Assembly: GCA_012842935.1 (NCBI GenBank)
Contig: DUSC01000083.1
Location: 1 to 35,794, forward strand
DNA length: 35,794 bases
Origin: Hyphomicrobiales bacterium
GTDB lineage: Bacteria; Pseudomonadota; Alphaproteobacteria; Rhizobiales; Rhizobiaceae
Reading direction: 5' to 3'
Both the position numbers and the translations under genes were made by a program. Each line of letters opens with the position of its first letter. The first letter of the stretch is position 1. Below are positions 25,579 through 33,522 of this stretch, one piece after another. A model generated the notes under the pieces. That model saw nothing but the letters and a program-made list of their open reading frames with translations. It did no database searches and was not told where the DNA came from.

Positions 25579-26863
25579 GTTCGGCCTCGGCGGCGCAGTC
25601 CCGCTAGCCCGGCTTTCGACGGCCTACGCGGCTCTCCTGCTCACAGTGTTGATCGTCACCTTCCGTCCATTTCAGCCTGCGGGCGGCGAAGGCGCGGCGG
25701 AAGGCGGCGATATCGTCAACCAGCTCGGTTTCTCCTCGCTCGGCGGACTGGCGGTGATCGGCATCCTGTGCCTTGCCGAGCCGCGAAAGATTTCGCTGCT
25801 GTTCGGTCCGTCCTGGGTACTGCTGCTGTCGTTTCTGGCCATCGGCGTCGCCAACGCCGCCGAACCGGCAGCGGCGTTCCGCGCCTCCTTCTTCACACTG
25901 ATGGCGATGGCTACCGTGCTGGCCGCGCTCATCATCCCGCGCGATGCGGACGCATTCTCGACCGTACTCGCAGTGGCCGGTCTCGTCGTCATCGGCGTCA
26001 GCTACTTCGGTCTGGTCGCGTTGCCGGGAACCGCCATCCACACATCCGCCTCGGCGGAGCCGCAGCACGCCGGCCTGTGGCGCGGCCTCTTCCCTCACAA
26101 GAACGTGGCCGGGCCGGTGATGGCGTGCTTCAGTTTTGCCGGCTTCTACCTGCTGCGGCGGGGATGGCCCCGGATCGGGCTGGTTATGCTCGTTGCAGCA
26201 ATGATTTTCATGGCAAACACCGGTTCAAAGACGACGGCGGGACTCGTGCCTTTGGCGATCGGCATTGTCATATTGCCCGGGTTGATCGGAATGCGTCCGC
26301 TCACCATCGCTCTGTTCGCGCTGGCTATCGTGGGCACCGGGGTTGCCACGCTGGGGATGGTATTCATCGATCCGGTCGGCGAGCTGATCCTTTCCTACTT
26401 CCCCGATCTCACCTACACGGGACGGACCACGCTTTGGGAGTACGCCGGCGAGATGATCGCCAAGCGTCCGTGGACCGGGTACGGCTTCGACAGCTTCTGG
26501 GGATCGAAGATGCTGCTCGGCACCGACAAGCCTTTCGACAGCGCCTGGGACATCCGCACCATCGTGCACGGCCACAACAGCTATCTCGACATCGCCCTGA
26601 CGCTCGGCCTGCCGGCGACGGTGGTTGCAATCATCGCGCTGCTGGTCGCACCGGCGCGCGATTACCTGCGTGTGCCGCGCCTGAAGGAAAACATCTACCT
26701 CGCCGATCTGTTCATGATGATCGTGCTGTTCACGTCATTGAACGCGTTCCTCGAGAGCTTCTTCTTCCGCCGCGCCGACCCGGTGTGGATGTTCCTCGTG
26801 CTCGGCGCCTTCGGCTTGCGGCTCGTCGCACGGATGCCGGTGCCTTCTTCGTCGCGCCGCTGA
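25547..26863 (+). CDS. Wzy/O-antigen-ligase family polymerase (ExoQ-like)
   Basis: The 438-residue membrane protein has about ten hydrophobic segments. It also has a long periplasmic-loop region with GRTTLWEYAGEMIAKRPWTGYGF (Arg293) and IVHGHNSYLDIALTLGL (His341, His343), the marks of the O-antigen ligase/polymerase family. LWRGLFPHKNVAGPVM (about 177-192) is the pattern seen in ExoQ-type exopolysaccharide polymerases. It should join flipped repeat units in the periplasm. The ATG at 25547 lies inside the end of the GT2 gene (32-nt overlap); the frame is open much further upstream, but that part is antiparallel to no known domain and overlaps GT2. WaaL-like ligase activity is the alternative. 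Confidence 0.88.
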   Translation: MNSIASPRRTEFGLGGAVPLARLSTAYAALLLTVLIVTFRPFQPAGGEGAAEGGDIVNQLGFSSLGGLAVIGILCLAEPRKISLLFGPSWVLLLSFLAIGVANAAEPAAAFRASFFTLMAMATVLAALIIPRDADAFSTVLAVAGLVVIGVSYFGLVALPGTAIHTSASAEPQHAGLWRGLFPHKNVAGPVMACFSFAGFYLLRRGWPRIGLVMLVAAMIFMANTGSKTTAGLVPLAIGIVILPGLIGMRPLTIALFALAIVGTGVATLGMVFIDPVGELILSYFPDLTYTGRTTLWEYAGEMIAKRPWTGYGFDSFWGSKMLLGTDKPFDSAWDIRTIVHGHNSYLDIALTLGLPATVVAIIALLVAPARDYLRVPRLKENIYLADLFMMIVLFTSLNAFLESFFFRRADPVWMFLVLGAFGLRLVARMPVPSSSRR

Positions 26864-26943
26864 ACGTTGTCGATTTCCCCTTCCGTGCCGCCCCCATGCG
26901 GTCTATCTGGGCCGCGATCCATCTGAGGCCGCGGAGGTTCGTG

Positions 26944-27756
26944 ATGTCGAAAAAGGTCGTCTTGGTCGGTTGCGGCAACATGGGTTATGCCATGCTCGAG
27001 GGATGGCTAAAGACGGGCCGCATGAAGCCGTCCGACGTCGTCGTCGTCGAGCCGGCGGACGCGCTGCGCGTGCGGGCGGCCACGCTGGGGTGCATGGCCC
27101 TCGCCATGGCTGCCGAACTCCCCGTCACAACTGCGCCGACCCTCGTCATCTTTGCCGTTAAGCCGCAGGTCATCCGAGAAGTCGCCGCCGAATACAGGTC
27201 GTTCGCCGGCGGCAGGACAGCCTTCCTCAGCGTGGCCGCAGGCACGCAGATCGCGACCTTCGAGAAAATCCTCGGTACCGACGTTCCGATCGTCCGCTGC
27301 ATGCCCAACACCCCCGCCGCAATCGGGAAGGGCATGATGGTGGTGGTCGGCAACGGCAAGGTAAGCGACGATACGATGACCTTCGTCACCGAGCTGCTCT
27401 CGGCGAGCGGCAGGGTCGCACTGATTGACGACGAGGGTCTGATGGACGCGGTCACCGCCGTTTCCGGATCCGGCCCAGCCTATATCTTTCACTTCATCGA
27501 ATGCCTGACTGCGGCTGCCCGCGCCGCAGGCCTTCCCGACGACATCGCCGCGTTGCTCGCCATGCAGACGGTCTACGGTGCCGCCTGCCTCGCGGCCGAA
27601 AGCGGCGAGGATCCGGCAGTCCTCCGCCGACACGTGACCAGCCCGAACGGCACCACTGCCGCGGCACTGGAAGTGCTGATGGGCGGCGACCGACTGAAAT
27701 CTCTCTTGACGGAAGCCGTGGAAGCCGCGCGAAGGCGCAGCGTCGAACTCGGCTGA
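26944..27756 (+). CDS. proC: Pyrroline-5-carboxylate reductase
   Basis: The 270-residue enzyme reduces pyrroline-5-carboxylate to proline with NAD(P)H. The N-terminal dinucleotide loop is VVLVGCGNMGYAMLEGW. VIFAVKPQV and VRCMPNTPAAIGKGM are conserved in ProC, and AVSGSGPAYIFHFIECL with TSPNGTTAAALEVL forms the substrate site. The ATG at 26944 has GGAGG about nine bases upstream. The same frame is open far upstream but overlaps the polymerase gene and is only a fused shadow. It lies 80 nt after the polymerase gene on the same strand and is probably unrelated to polysaccharide synthesis. It is convergent with the MFS gene. Confidence 0.95.
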   Translation: MSKKVVLVGCGNMGYAMLEGWLKTGRMKPSDVVVVEPADALRVRAATLGCMALAMAAELPVTTAPTLVIFAVKPQVIREVAAEYRSFAGGRTAFLSVAAGTQIATFEKILGTDVPIVRCMPNTPAAIGKGMMVVVGNGKVSDDTMTFVTELLSASGRVALIDDEGLMDAVTAVSGSGPAYIFHFIECLTAAARAAGLPDDIAALLAMQTVYGAACLAAESGEDPAVLRRHVTSPNGTTAAALEVLMGGDRLKSLLTEAVEAARRRSVELG

Positions 27757-27796
27757 GAAAACCTGTTGTGCGCTGGTCCTCCCAGGGTCCGATAGT

Positions 27797-29017
27797 CTAC
27801 ACGCGGCTGACGCCGATAGACCGATGCCGGATCGCGGCGATGGCGGCAAATGCCAGCACGCCGGATCCGGAGATCGCAGCGGCGATCTTCACGGCGTCCG
27901 TCACCGGCACGCGGGCCATCATGAAGGCGAGGGCGAAAGGCGCAAGGGCGGAGGTGACCTGTCGCGCGGCACTGACCCATCCGAGCCGCGCGCCGTAGCC
28001 TTCGCGGCCGAAGAGCTCCAGCGGCAAGGTTCCGCTGACGATGCTGGTCAGTCCGGAGCCGAGGCCGAACAGCACGACAAATATCATTCCGCCCGGCAAC
28101 CACGGCGTGGTAGCGAGAAGGACGACAAGGCCGAGCGTCAGGAGTCCGGCAGCGATCACTGCGAGATGCGTCTGCGGGAGCCTTCCGCCGAACACCATGT
28201 TCACCAGGCGGCTCGCCACTTGCGCCGGACCGAAGAGCGTCGCTACCGCCAGGCCTGCGGTGCCGAGGCCAAGTGCCGCGGTGAGGGGAACCATGTGGAT
28301 CAGAACGGCCGAAAGGACGAAACCCTCCAGCGCGAAGCCTGCGAGCATCAGCGGAAAAGCAACCCTGCTAGCCAGCGGCGCGAGCCCCGGGACGGTCCCT
28401 GTCGGCGGAGGCGAAGATCCTGACTGACGACTGCTTTCGCCTCTTTCTCGTGTCACACGCATCAGCCAGGCGTGGATCGGCAGGCAGAGCATTAGATTCA
28501 GCGCGGCAAAGACGAGATAGACCTCGCGCCAGGTCAGCGTGGCGTGCAGCGTCGAGGTGATCGGCCAGAACAGGGTTGAGGCAAAACCGGCGATCAGCGT
28601 GAGGTGGACGATACTGCGTTGCGGTTGCTGGCCGCCGAGTTGGACAATGGCGACAAAAGCGGCACCGTAGAGGACGAAGCACGAAGCAAGTTCCATTGCT
28701 AGCAGCGCAAGCACGAAGCTCACCGGCTCCGGTGCGAGCGCGCACAGCACCAGGGCCGCGGCGGCTGCAATCGAGCCATACGTCATGACGCGCCCGGCAC
28801 CGTACCGGTCGGCCCAACGGCCGGCCAGCGGCGCGACCAGGCTGCCGGCGAACAGAGCCGCCGACAGGGCGGCGAAAATCCATTCCTGCGACAGGCGGAA
28901 CTCGGCAGCCATCCCCGGCGCCAGGATGGCAAAGCTGTAGTAGAGCGTGCCGTAGCCGACGATCTGAGTCAGGCCCAGACCGGCCGTGGCAACTGGAACA
29001 GTCGGGTGTCCGATCAT
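27797..29017 (-). CDS. MFS transporter
   Basis: The 406-residue inner-membrane protein has about 12 hydrophobic segments in two halves, joined by a polar loop near 190-210 (RERGESSRQSGSSPPPTGTV). GRWADRYGAGRVMTYG near 66-81 is the MFS motif-A region between TM2 and TM3. TM1 reads GLGLTQIVGYGTLYYSFAIL, typical of small metabolite/H+ symporters or exporters. It follows the SAF-domain dehydrogenase by 41 nt on the same strand, so it is probably the last gene of the ugp-linked operon. It may move the substrate or product of that oxidoreductase. The substrate cannot be predicted. Confidence 0.88.
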   Translation of the reverse strand: MIGHPTVPVATAGLGLTQIVGYGTLYYSFAILAPGMAAEFRLSQEWIFAALSAALFAGSLVAPLAGRWADRYGAGRVMTYGSIAAAAALVLCALAPEPVSFVLALLAMELASCFVLYGAAFVAIVQLGGQQPQRSIVHLTLIAGFASTLFWPITSTLHATLTWREVYLVFAALNLMLCLPIHAWLMRVTRERGESSRQSGSSPPPTGTVPGLAPLASRVAFPLMLAGFALEGFVLSAVLIHMVPLTAALGLGTAGLAVATLFGPAQVASRLVNMVFGGRLPQTHLAVIAAGLLTLGLVVLLATTPWLPGGMIFVVLFGLGSGLTSIVSGTLPLELFGREGYGARLGWVSAARQVTSALAPFALAFMMARVPVTDAVKIAAAISGSGVLAFAAIAAIRHRSIGVSRV

Positions 29018-29058
29018 GATACCGTTCGCAGCGCCGCCTGCGTCGTCCTGCGTTCCGC

Positions 29059-30384
29059 TCAGCCCGCACGCGAGAGCTTCGCGACGAGACCTTCCTGCAG
29101 CTGTCTCAGTTCGTAGAGCTTGGTCGATCGGTCAGGCTCGGCATTGGCGTAGGTGAGGAGTTCGCCCTTGCGGACCGGCGCGACGACACGCCCGCCCTCG
29201 AGCAACCCGCAGGGTACGGCGCGGGCCGCACCGGCCTCGGCGGCGGTCATGGTCCACGACCGGTACATGGTCTCGCCGATGGAGTCGAGCCTCTCGCCGG
29301 CGGCCAGGTCGCGTTTGGCCACGGCGCAGACTTCGGCGACCGGCACATCGAGCGGCACCATATCGGGCTTGCCGGTCAACACTGCGCGGGCGCATGTCAA
29401 CGGTACTTCGAGCGAGGTCAGGTGGTAGGGCCGGTGGAAGGCGTAGTACGGACCGGTGCCGACATGCAGGTCGTCCATGCGCTCGATGATACGCGGATGT
29501 GTCGCCTCGACCACCACGAAGACGCCTGGCGCAACGCCCTTGCCGATCGTGTAGTCGACGACACCCTTCTTCGACAGTACGCCGCCGTCCTCACGCGGGA
29601 TGAGGATCTTTGCCAGCGTATCCCGGCCGGCGTTCGGCCCGTGCATGCCGGGCACATCGGGGACGAGGCCGGTGGCGTTGGCGATCGCGCACATCTCAAC
29701 CATCGTCTTGGAGCCGTCGACGAATTCGACCAGCATCCGCGGGTTCATGTTCCGCCGCTCGGCCTCCTCGCGGTAGTCGTCGGGTACGGCGTCGTGATTG
29801 AGCGGGTTGTTCTTTCCCTTGCCGGCCGAGACGATCGTGTAGCCGAGTGCGGAAGCGAACTCGATCAGTTCCATGCACGATGACGGTTCGTCGCCGGCGC
29901 CGACAGAATAGACGACGCCGAGCTGCTCTGCCTGCTTCTTCAGCCACACGCCTATCGTGACGTCAGCTTCGACGTTCATCATGACTACGTGCTTGCCGTT
30001 CTGCATGGCCATCAGGTCGAAGTCGGCGGCGACGCCCGGCTTGCCGGTTGCGTCGACGATGACGTCGATCAGAGGGTTTGCGACCATGACGTCGGGCCGG
30101 GTCACGGCGATGCGTCCCGCCTCGATGGCGGCGGTCGCCGCGGACTGGCTCTCGGCCTCGGCGAAGCGGGAAGTATCACCGTAGGCGATCTCGATGGCGT
30201 GCCGGGCGGTCGCCGGGCGGCGGGTGGCGATGGCCGAAAGGGTCACGCCCTTCATCAGCATGCACTGGGTGACGAGATCCGTCCCCATCTCTCCCGAGCC
30301 GATGACGCCGATGCGGACCGGCCGGCCCTCGTCGGCGCGCCGGGCGAGTTCCCTCGCCAGGCCGGTCAGGACCACATTCGTCAT
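29059..30384 (-). CDS. Homoserine-dehydrogenase-like oxidoreductase with C-terminal SAF domain
   Basis: The 441-residue protein begins with a Rossmann domain; VRIGVIGSGEMGTDLVTQ carries the GxGxxG loop at about 28-33. VDATGKPGVAADFDLMAMQN and VGAGDEPSSCMELIEFA resemble the catalytic part of homoserine-dehydrogenase-like proteins. The C-terminal part (about 345-415; PVAEVCAVAKRDLAAGERLD) is a SAF domain, as in FlgA and in sugar-acid dehydratases such as UxaA/GarD. For this reason such proteins are often mislabelled flagellar FlgA. No flagellar gene is nearby. The gene lies between ugpC (132 nt upstream, with a hairpin) and an MFS transporter (41 nt). It probably acts on an imported polyol, sugar acid or phosphodiester product; the substrate is unknown. 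Confidence 0.82.
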   Translation of the reverse strand: MTNVVLTGLARELARRADEGRPVRIGVIGSGEMGTDLVTQCMLMKGVTLSAIATRRPATARHAIEIAYGDTSRFAEAESQSAATAAIEAGRIAVTRPDVMVANPLIDVIVDATGKPGVAADFDLMAMQNGKHVVMMNVEADVTIGVWLKKQAEQLGVVYSVGAGDEPSSCMELIEFASALGYTIVSAGKGKNNPLNHDAVPDDYREEAERRNMNPRMLVEFVDGSKTMVEMCAIANATGLVPDVPGMHGPNAGRDTLAKILIPREDGGVLSKKGVVDYTIGKGVAPGVFVVVEATHPRIIERMDDLHVGTGPYYAFHRPYHLTSLEVPLTCARAVLTGKPDMVPLDVPVAEVCAVAKRDLAAGERLDSIGETMYRSWTMTAAEAGAARAVPCGLLEGGRVVAPVRKGELLTYANAEPDRSTKLYELRQLQEGLVAKLSRAG

Positions 30385-30463
30385 CGCCTATCCTTCCGCG
30401 GGCAGTCTGGCGGTGCTGATAGCAGATGGATGGCCGACAATGTCAAGGATGGCTGCACTCGCG

Positions 30464-30480
30464 GCGGACGCGTCGTCCGC
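30464..30480. other. Intercistronic hairpin between ugpC and the SAF-domain dehydrogenase gene
   Basis: GCGGACG (30464-30470) pairs perfectly with CGTCCGC (30474-30480), leaving a 3-nt loop. It lies in the 132-nt gap downstream of ugpC, reading along the operon. It may stabilise the ugp transcript 3' end or partly terminate it before the dehydrogenase gene. No U-run follows. Confidence 0.35.
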
Positions 30481-30516
30481 TCTCCCTTGCAGGCTGCCGG
30501 CGCATGGCAGCAGCGT

Positions 30517-31638
30517 TCATGCGGGGACCATTGCGCGTGCGCCGGGGGCGGATGCCACTGCCGAGCCGTTCTCTCCGGCAAGGCGGCGACCGGTCGAGGC
30601 GTCGAAAAGCTGCACCTCGGCAGGGTCGACGACGAACGACACGGGTTCGCCGCCGTTGAGCCGGGTCGCCCCGGAAACGTGGGCAACGACCGTTTCGCCG
30701 GCGATCGTGGCGTGAATCAGCTGCGCGGCACCGAGTTCCTCGGCGAAGTCGAAGCGGCCGGCGAGACCGGCGGGCGCCAGCTTCACGACCTCGGCACGGA
30801 ATCCGGCGATCACCGGCCCGTGCCCGACTTCGGGCCAGCGCCCGCGGTCATAGGAAAGCCGCTGCCCGTCGCGCAACGTCACGACGCCCCGATCGGAATC
30901 CGCAATGCCATGAAGGAGGTTCAGTCCCGGTGCGCCGATGAATCCGGCGACATACGTCGATTCCGGCCGGTTGTAGACGTCCTGGGGAGTGCCGACCTGC
31001 TCGACGACGCCCTTGTTCATGACCACGATGCGGTCGGCGAGCGTCATCGCCTCCACCTGGTCGTGAGTGACGAACAGCGTCGTCGTGGCAAGGCGCTGGT
31101 GCAGCTTTCGGATCTCGACGCGCATGGCGACACGGAGCCGCGCGTCAAGATTGGACAGCGGCTCGTCGTAGAGGAAGACTCTCGGCTCGCGGATCATGGC
31201 GCGACCCATGGCGACACGCTGCCGCTGGCCGCCGGAAAGCTGGCCCGGCTTGCGCTCCAGGAATTCCGTCAGACCGAGTGACGCCGCCACCTTTCCGACG
31301 CGCTCCCGACGCTCGGCGCGCGACAGACCGGCGATCTTCAGCGAATAGCCTATGTTTTCGGCGACCGTCATGTGCGGATACAGCGCGTAGTTCTGGAAGA
31401 CCATGGCACAGCCGCGCTGGCGCGGTTCCAGCCTGTTGACGACCACGCCGCCGATCGAGATCTGGCCTGCCGTGATCGTCTCCAGCCCGGCCACCATCCT
31501 CAGCAATGTGGACTTGCCGCAACCCGACGGGCCGAGAATCACCACCAGTTCGCCGGCCGCGATGTCGAGGTCGACGCCGTGGACGACCTCGGTCTTGCCA
31601 TAGGATTTGCGCACGCCGCGCAAGGCTATCTCGGCCAT
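30517..31638 (-). CDS. ugpC: ABC transporter ATP-binding protein, UgpC/MalK type
   Basis: The 373-residue ATPase powers the sugar-type importer encoded by its neighbours. The Walker A motif is GPSGCGKST (36-44), the Q-loop [10 protein letters not shown], the signature LSGGQ (134-138), Walker [15 protein letters not shown] (Asp158, Glu159), and the switch His is in [19 protein letters not shown]-terminal MalK-like regulatory (TOBE) domain follows from about residue 240. It starts 13 nt after ugpE. One ATPase of this kind forms the homodimer for the UgpA/UgpE pair. UgpC and MalK cannot be told apart by sequence alone; the call follows the binding protein's similarity to UgpB. Confidence 0.92.
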   Translation of the reverse strand: MAEIALRGVRKSYGKTEVVHGVDLDIAAGELVVILGPSGCGKSTLLRMVAGLETITAGQISIGGVVVNRLEPRQRGCAMVFQNYALYPHMTVAENIGYSLKIAGLSRAERRERVGKVAASLGLTEFLERKPGQLSGGQRQRVAMGRAMIREPRVFLYDEPLSNLDARLRVAMRVEIRKLHQRLATTTLFVTHDQVEAMTLADRIVVMNKGVVEQVGTPQDVYNRPESTYVAGFIGAPGLNLLHGIADSDRGVVTLRDGQRLSYDRGRWPEVGHGPVIAGFRAEVVKLAPAGLAGRFDFAEELGAAQLIHATIAGETVVAHVSGATRLNGGEPVSFVVDPAEVQLFDASTGRRLAGENGSAVASAPGARAMVPA

Positions 31639-31651
31639 GTATTCGTCTCCG

Positions 31652-32548
31652 TCACTTGTCTGTCTGGATGAGGCCGCGCACGAACCAGCGCTGGAGGAGG
31701 ATTGTTACCAGCACGGGCGGGAACATCACGATGAGGTTCGCCGCCATGGCGACGTTCCAGACCGGCGGCTCGCCGAACAATGGGCCCGGCACGATCTTCT
31801 GCAACTGCATGGTCGCCGTCGCATAGTTCTGGTGGTCGGTGACGACGAGCAGCGGCCACAGGTACTGGTTCCACGACCAGACGAACATGATCGTCGCAAG
31901 CGCCGCCATGTTGGTCTTCGACAACGGCATCAGCACCTCGAGGAAGAAGCGGACAGGGCCGGCGCCGTCCATCTTGGCGGCTTCCGTCAGTTCGTCCGGG
32001 ACGGTTAGGAAGAACTGACGGTACAGGAAGGTTCCGGTCGCGGTCGCGATGAGCGGCAGGATCAGGCCGGAGTAGGAGTTGAGCAGGTTCCATTCGGGCA
32101 GGTCGATGGAGAAACCGGCGAAATCGAGCATGCCCTGGAACGGCCGCAGCGCGTCGGCGGCCACCGCGTAGGTCGGTACGATGCGCACTTCCAGGGGCAG
32201 CATGAGGGTGATGAAGATCAGCCAGAACATCAGCATGCGCAGCCGGTAGCGGAAATAGACGATCGAGAAGGCCGACAAGGCCGCGATGACGATCTTGCCG
32301 CCCGTGACGCCCAGCGCCACGGTCAGCGAGTTCACCATCACGCGGCCGAAATTGCCGCGCTCCCAGGCCGCCGCGAGGTTCTCGAATAAGTGGCTGCCGG
32401 GCATGAGCGGCATCGGCACCTGGTTGACCGTGTGGAAGTCGTGGGTTGCGGCGACGAAGACGATCCACATCGGCATCAGGAGCGCGACGAAGCTCACAAC
32501 CAGCAGGACATGGGTCATGAAATCGAGGATCGGCGTGCGTTCGATCAC
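31652..32548 (-). CDS. ugpE: ABC transporter permease, UgpE type
   Basis: The 298-residue inner-membrane protein has about six hydrophobic segments. The cytoplasmic EAA loop [26 protein letters not shown] docks the ATPase. [20 protein letters not shown] and [18 protein letters not shown] are typical of UgpE. The start is GTG at 32548, with AGGGGAG about ten bases upstream. It lies 13 nt after ugpA and 13 nt before ugpC, so the three are tightly co-transcribed. With UgpA it forms the channel for glycerol-3-phosphate or glycerophosphodiesters in characterised systems; the true substrate here is inferred. Confidence 0.93.
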   Translation of the reverse strand: MIERTPILDFMTHVLLVVSFVALLMPMWIVFVAATHDFHTVNQVPMPLMPGSHLFENLAAAWERGNFGRVMVNSLTVALGVTGGKIVIAALSAFSIVYFRYRLRMLMFWLIFITLMLPLEVRIVPTYAVAADALRPFQGMLDFAGFSIDLPEWNLLNSYSGLILPLIATATGTFLYRQFFLTVPDELTEAAKMDGAGPVRFFLEVLMPLSKTNMAALATIMFVWSWNQYLWPLLVVTDHQNYATATMQLQKIVPGPLFGEPPVWNVAMAANLIVMFPPVLVTILLQRWFVRGLIQTDK

Positions 32549-32561
32549 GGCGGTGCTCCCC

Positions 32562-33446
32562 TTAGCTGTAGTGGACGCGCCGCTCGATGTAGCGGAACTG
32601 GATGAAGGTCAGGACGACGATGAGCACCATCAGCACGATCGATTGCGCGGCGGCGAGCGAGTAGTCCTTGCCCTGGAAGCCGTCGACATAAATCTTGTAG
32701 ACCATCAGGTCGGTCGCCCGGGCCGGGCCGCCGGCCGTGGTGATGTCGACTATGCCGAACGAATTGACGAAGCTGTCGGTGATGTTGATCACGATCAGGA
32801 AGAACAGCGTGGGCGCAATCAGCGGCAGCTGTATGTCCCACATACGGCGCAGAACCCCTGCCCCGTCGATTGCGCTCGCCTCGTTGACGGTACGCGGGAT
32901 CGACTGCAGCGCGGCGAGGAAGAAGATGAAGTTGTATCCGACCATGGTCCACGCCTGGGCCATGACGATCAGCGCGAAAGCGTCATAGCCGTCGAGCGCC
33001 GGGTTCCAGAGATCGGGATAGAGCCGGTTGATCGCGGAGACGAAACCGGCATCGGGCGAGAAGATGAAACGGAAGGCCAGGCCGACGGCGGGCGCCGCCA
33101 GTGCATAGGGCAGGAAGAAGGTGAACTTGTAGATCTGGTGGCCGGGAAGCCTCCTGTCGACAAACAGTGCCAGGACTGCCGCGACGCCGAGGGAAAGGGC
33201 GGTGGCGAAGAACGCGAAGGTGATCGAGATACGCACCGAGTTCCAGTACTTCGGGTCCTCGAAGACCGTCTGGAAGTTCAGCAACCCCACCCATTCGTTG
33301 TCGCCGCCGAACGGCGGCTCGAGCGTGACGGCCCAGTAGAGCGCCTCCCCGGAGGGCCAGTAGAAGAACACGAAGATCAGCAGCATCTGCGGCGCGATCA
33401 GCGCCGCTGCCAGCCACAGGTTCGAGAAGGTGGCGCGTTTTTCCAA
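32562..33446 (-). CDS. ugpA: ABC transporter permease, UgpA type
   Basis: The 294-residue inner-membrane protein has about six hydrophobic segments. It begins with LWLAAALIAPQMLLIFVFFY and has the EAA loop NEASAIDGAGVLRRMWDIQLPLI. FVNSFGIVDITTAGGPARAT matches the conserved region of UgpA-type permeases. The start is TTG at 33446; no ATG or GTG fits better, and GGGAG lies about nine bases upstream. The gene follows ugpB after 76 nt that contain a strong hairpin. The weak start codon and the hairpin together would give less permease than binding protein, which suits ABC importers. Confidence 0.92.
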   Translation of the reverse strand: MEKRATFSNLWLAAALIAPQMLLIFVFFYWPSGEALYWAVTLEPPFGGDNEWVGLLNFQTVFEDPKYWNSVRISITFAFFATALSLGVAAVLALFVDRRLPGHQIYKFTFFLPYALAAPAVGLAFRFIFSPDAGFVSAINRLYPDLWNPALDGYDAFALIVMAQAWTMVGYNFIFFLAALQSIPRTVNEASAIDGAGVLRRMWDIQLPLIAPTLFFLIVINITDSFVNSFGIVDITTAGGPARATDLMVYKIYVDGFQGKDYSLAAAQSIVLMVLIVVLTFIQFRYIERRVHYS

Positions 33447-33476
33447 TGAACGGCTCCCGGGCTTTGTCGTTGGTCC

Positions 33477-33500
33477 GGGGACGCCGCTTCCGGCGTCCCC
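33477..33500. other. Strong intercistronic hairpin between ugpB and ugpA
   Basis: GGGGACGCCG (33477-33486) pairs perfectly with CGGCGTCCCC (33491-33500) over ten base pairs around a 4-nt loop, GAAG on the mRNA strand. It stands just after the ugpB stop. Such hairpins after binding-protein genes commonly protect the upstream mRNA from 3' decay or cause partial termination. No long U-run follows on the minus strand, so stabilisation with read-through is the more likely role. Confidence 0.65.
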
Positions 33501-33522
33501 GTTTCGTTCGGTCAGCCGGCGA

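Noticed and set aside
25768-26943. Long N-terminal extension of the proC frame
   Set aside because: It lies out of frame inside the polymerase gene; ProC similarity starts at the ATG at 26944, which has a GGAGG site.
29059-30384. Flagellar FlgA identity for the SAF-domain protein
   Set aside because: The N-terminal two thirds is a dehydrogenase-like Rossmann protein, there is no signal peptide, and no flagellar gene is near.
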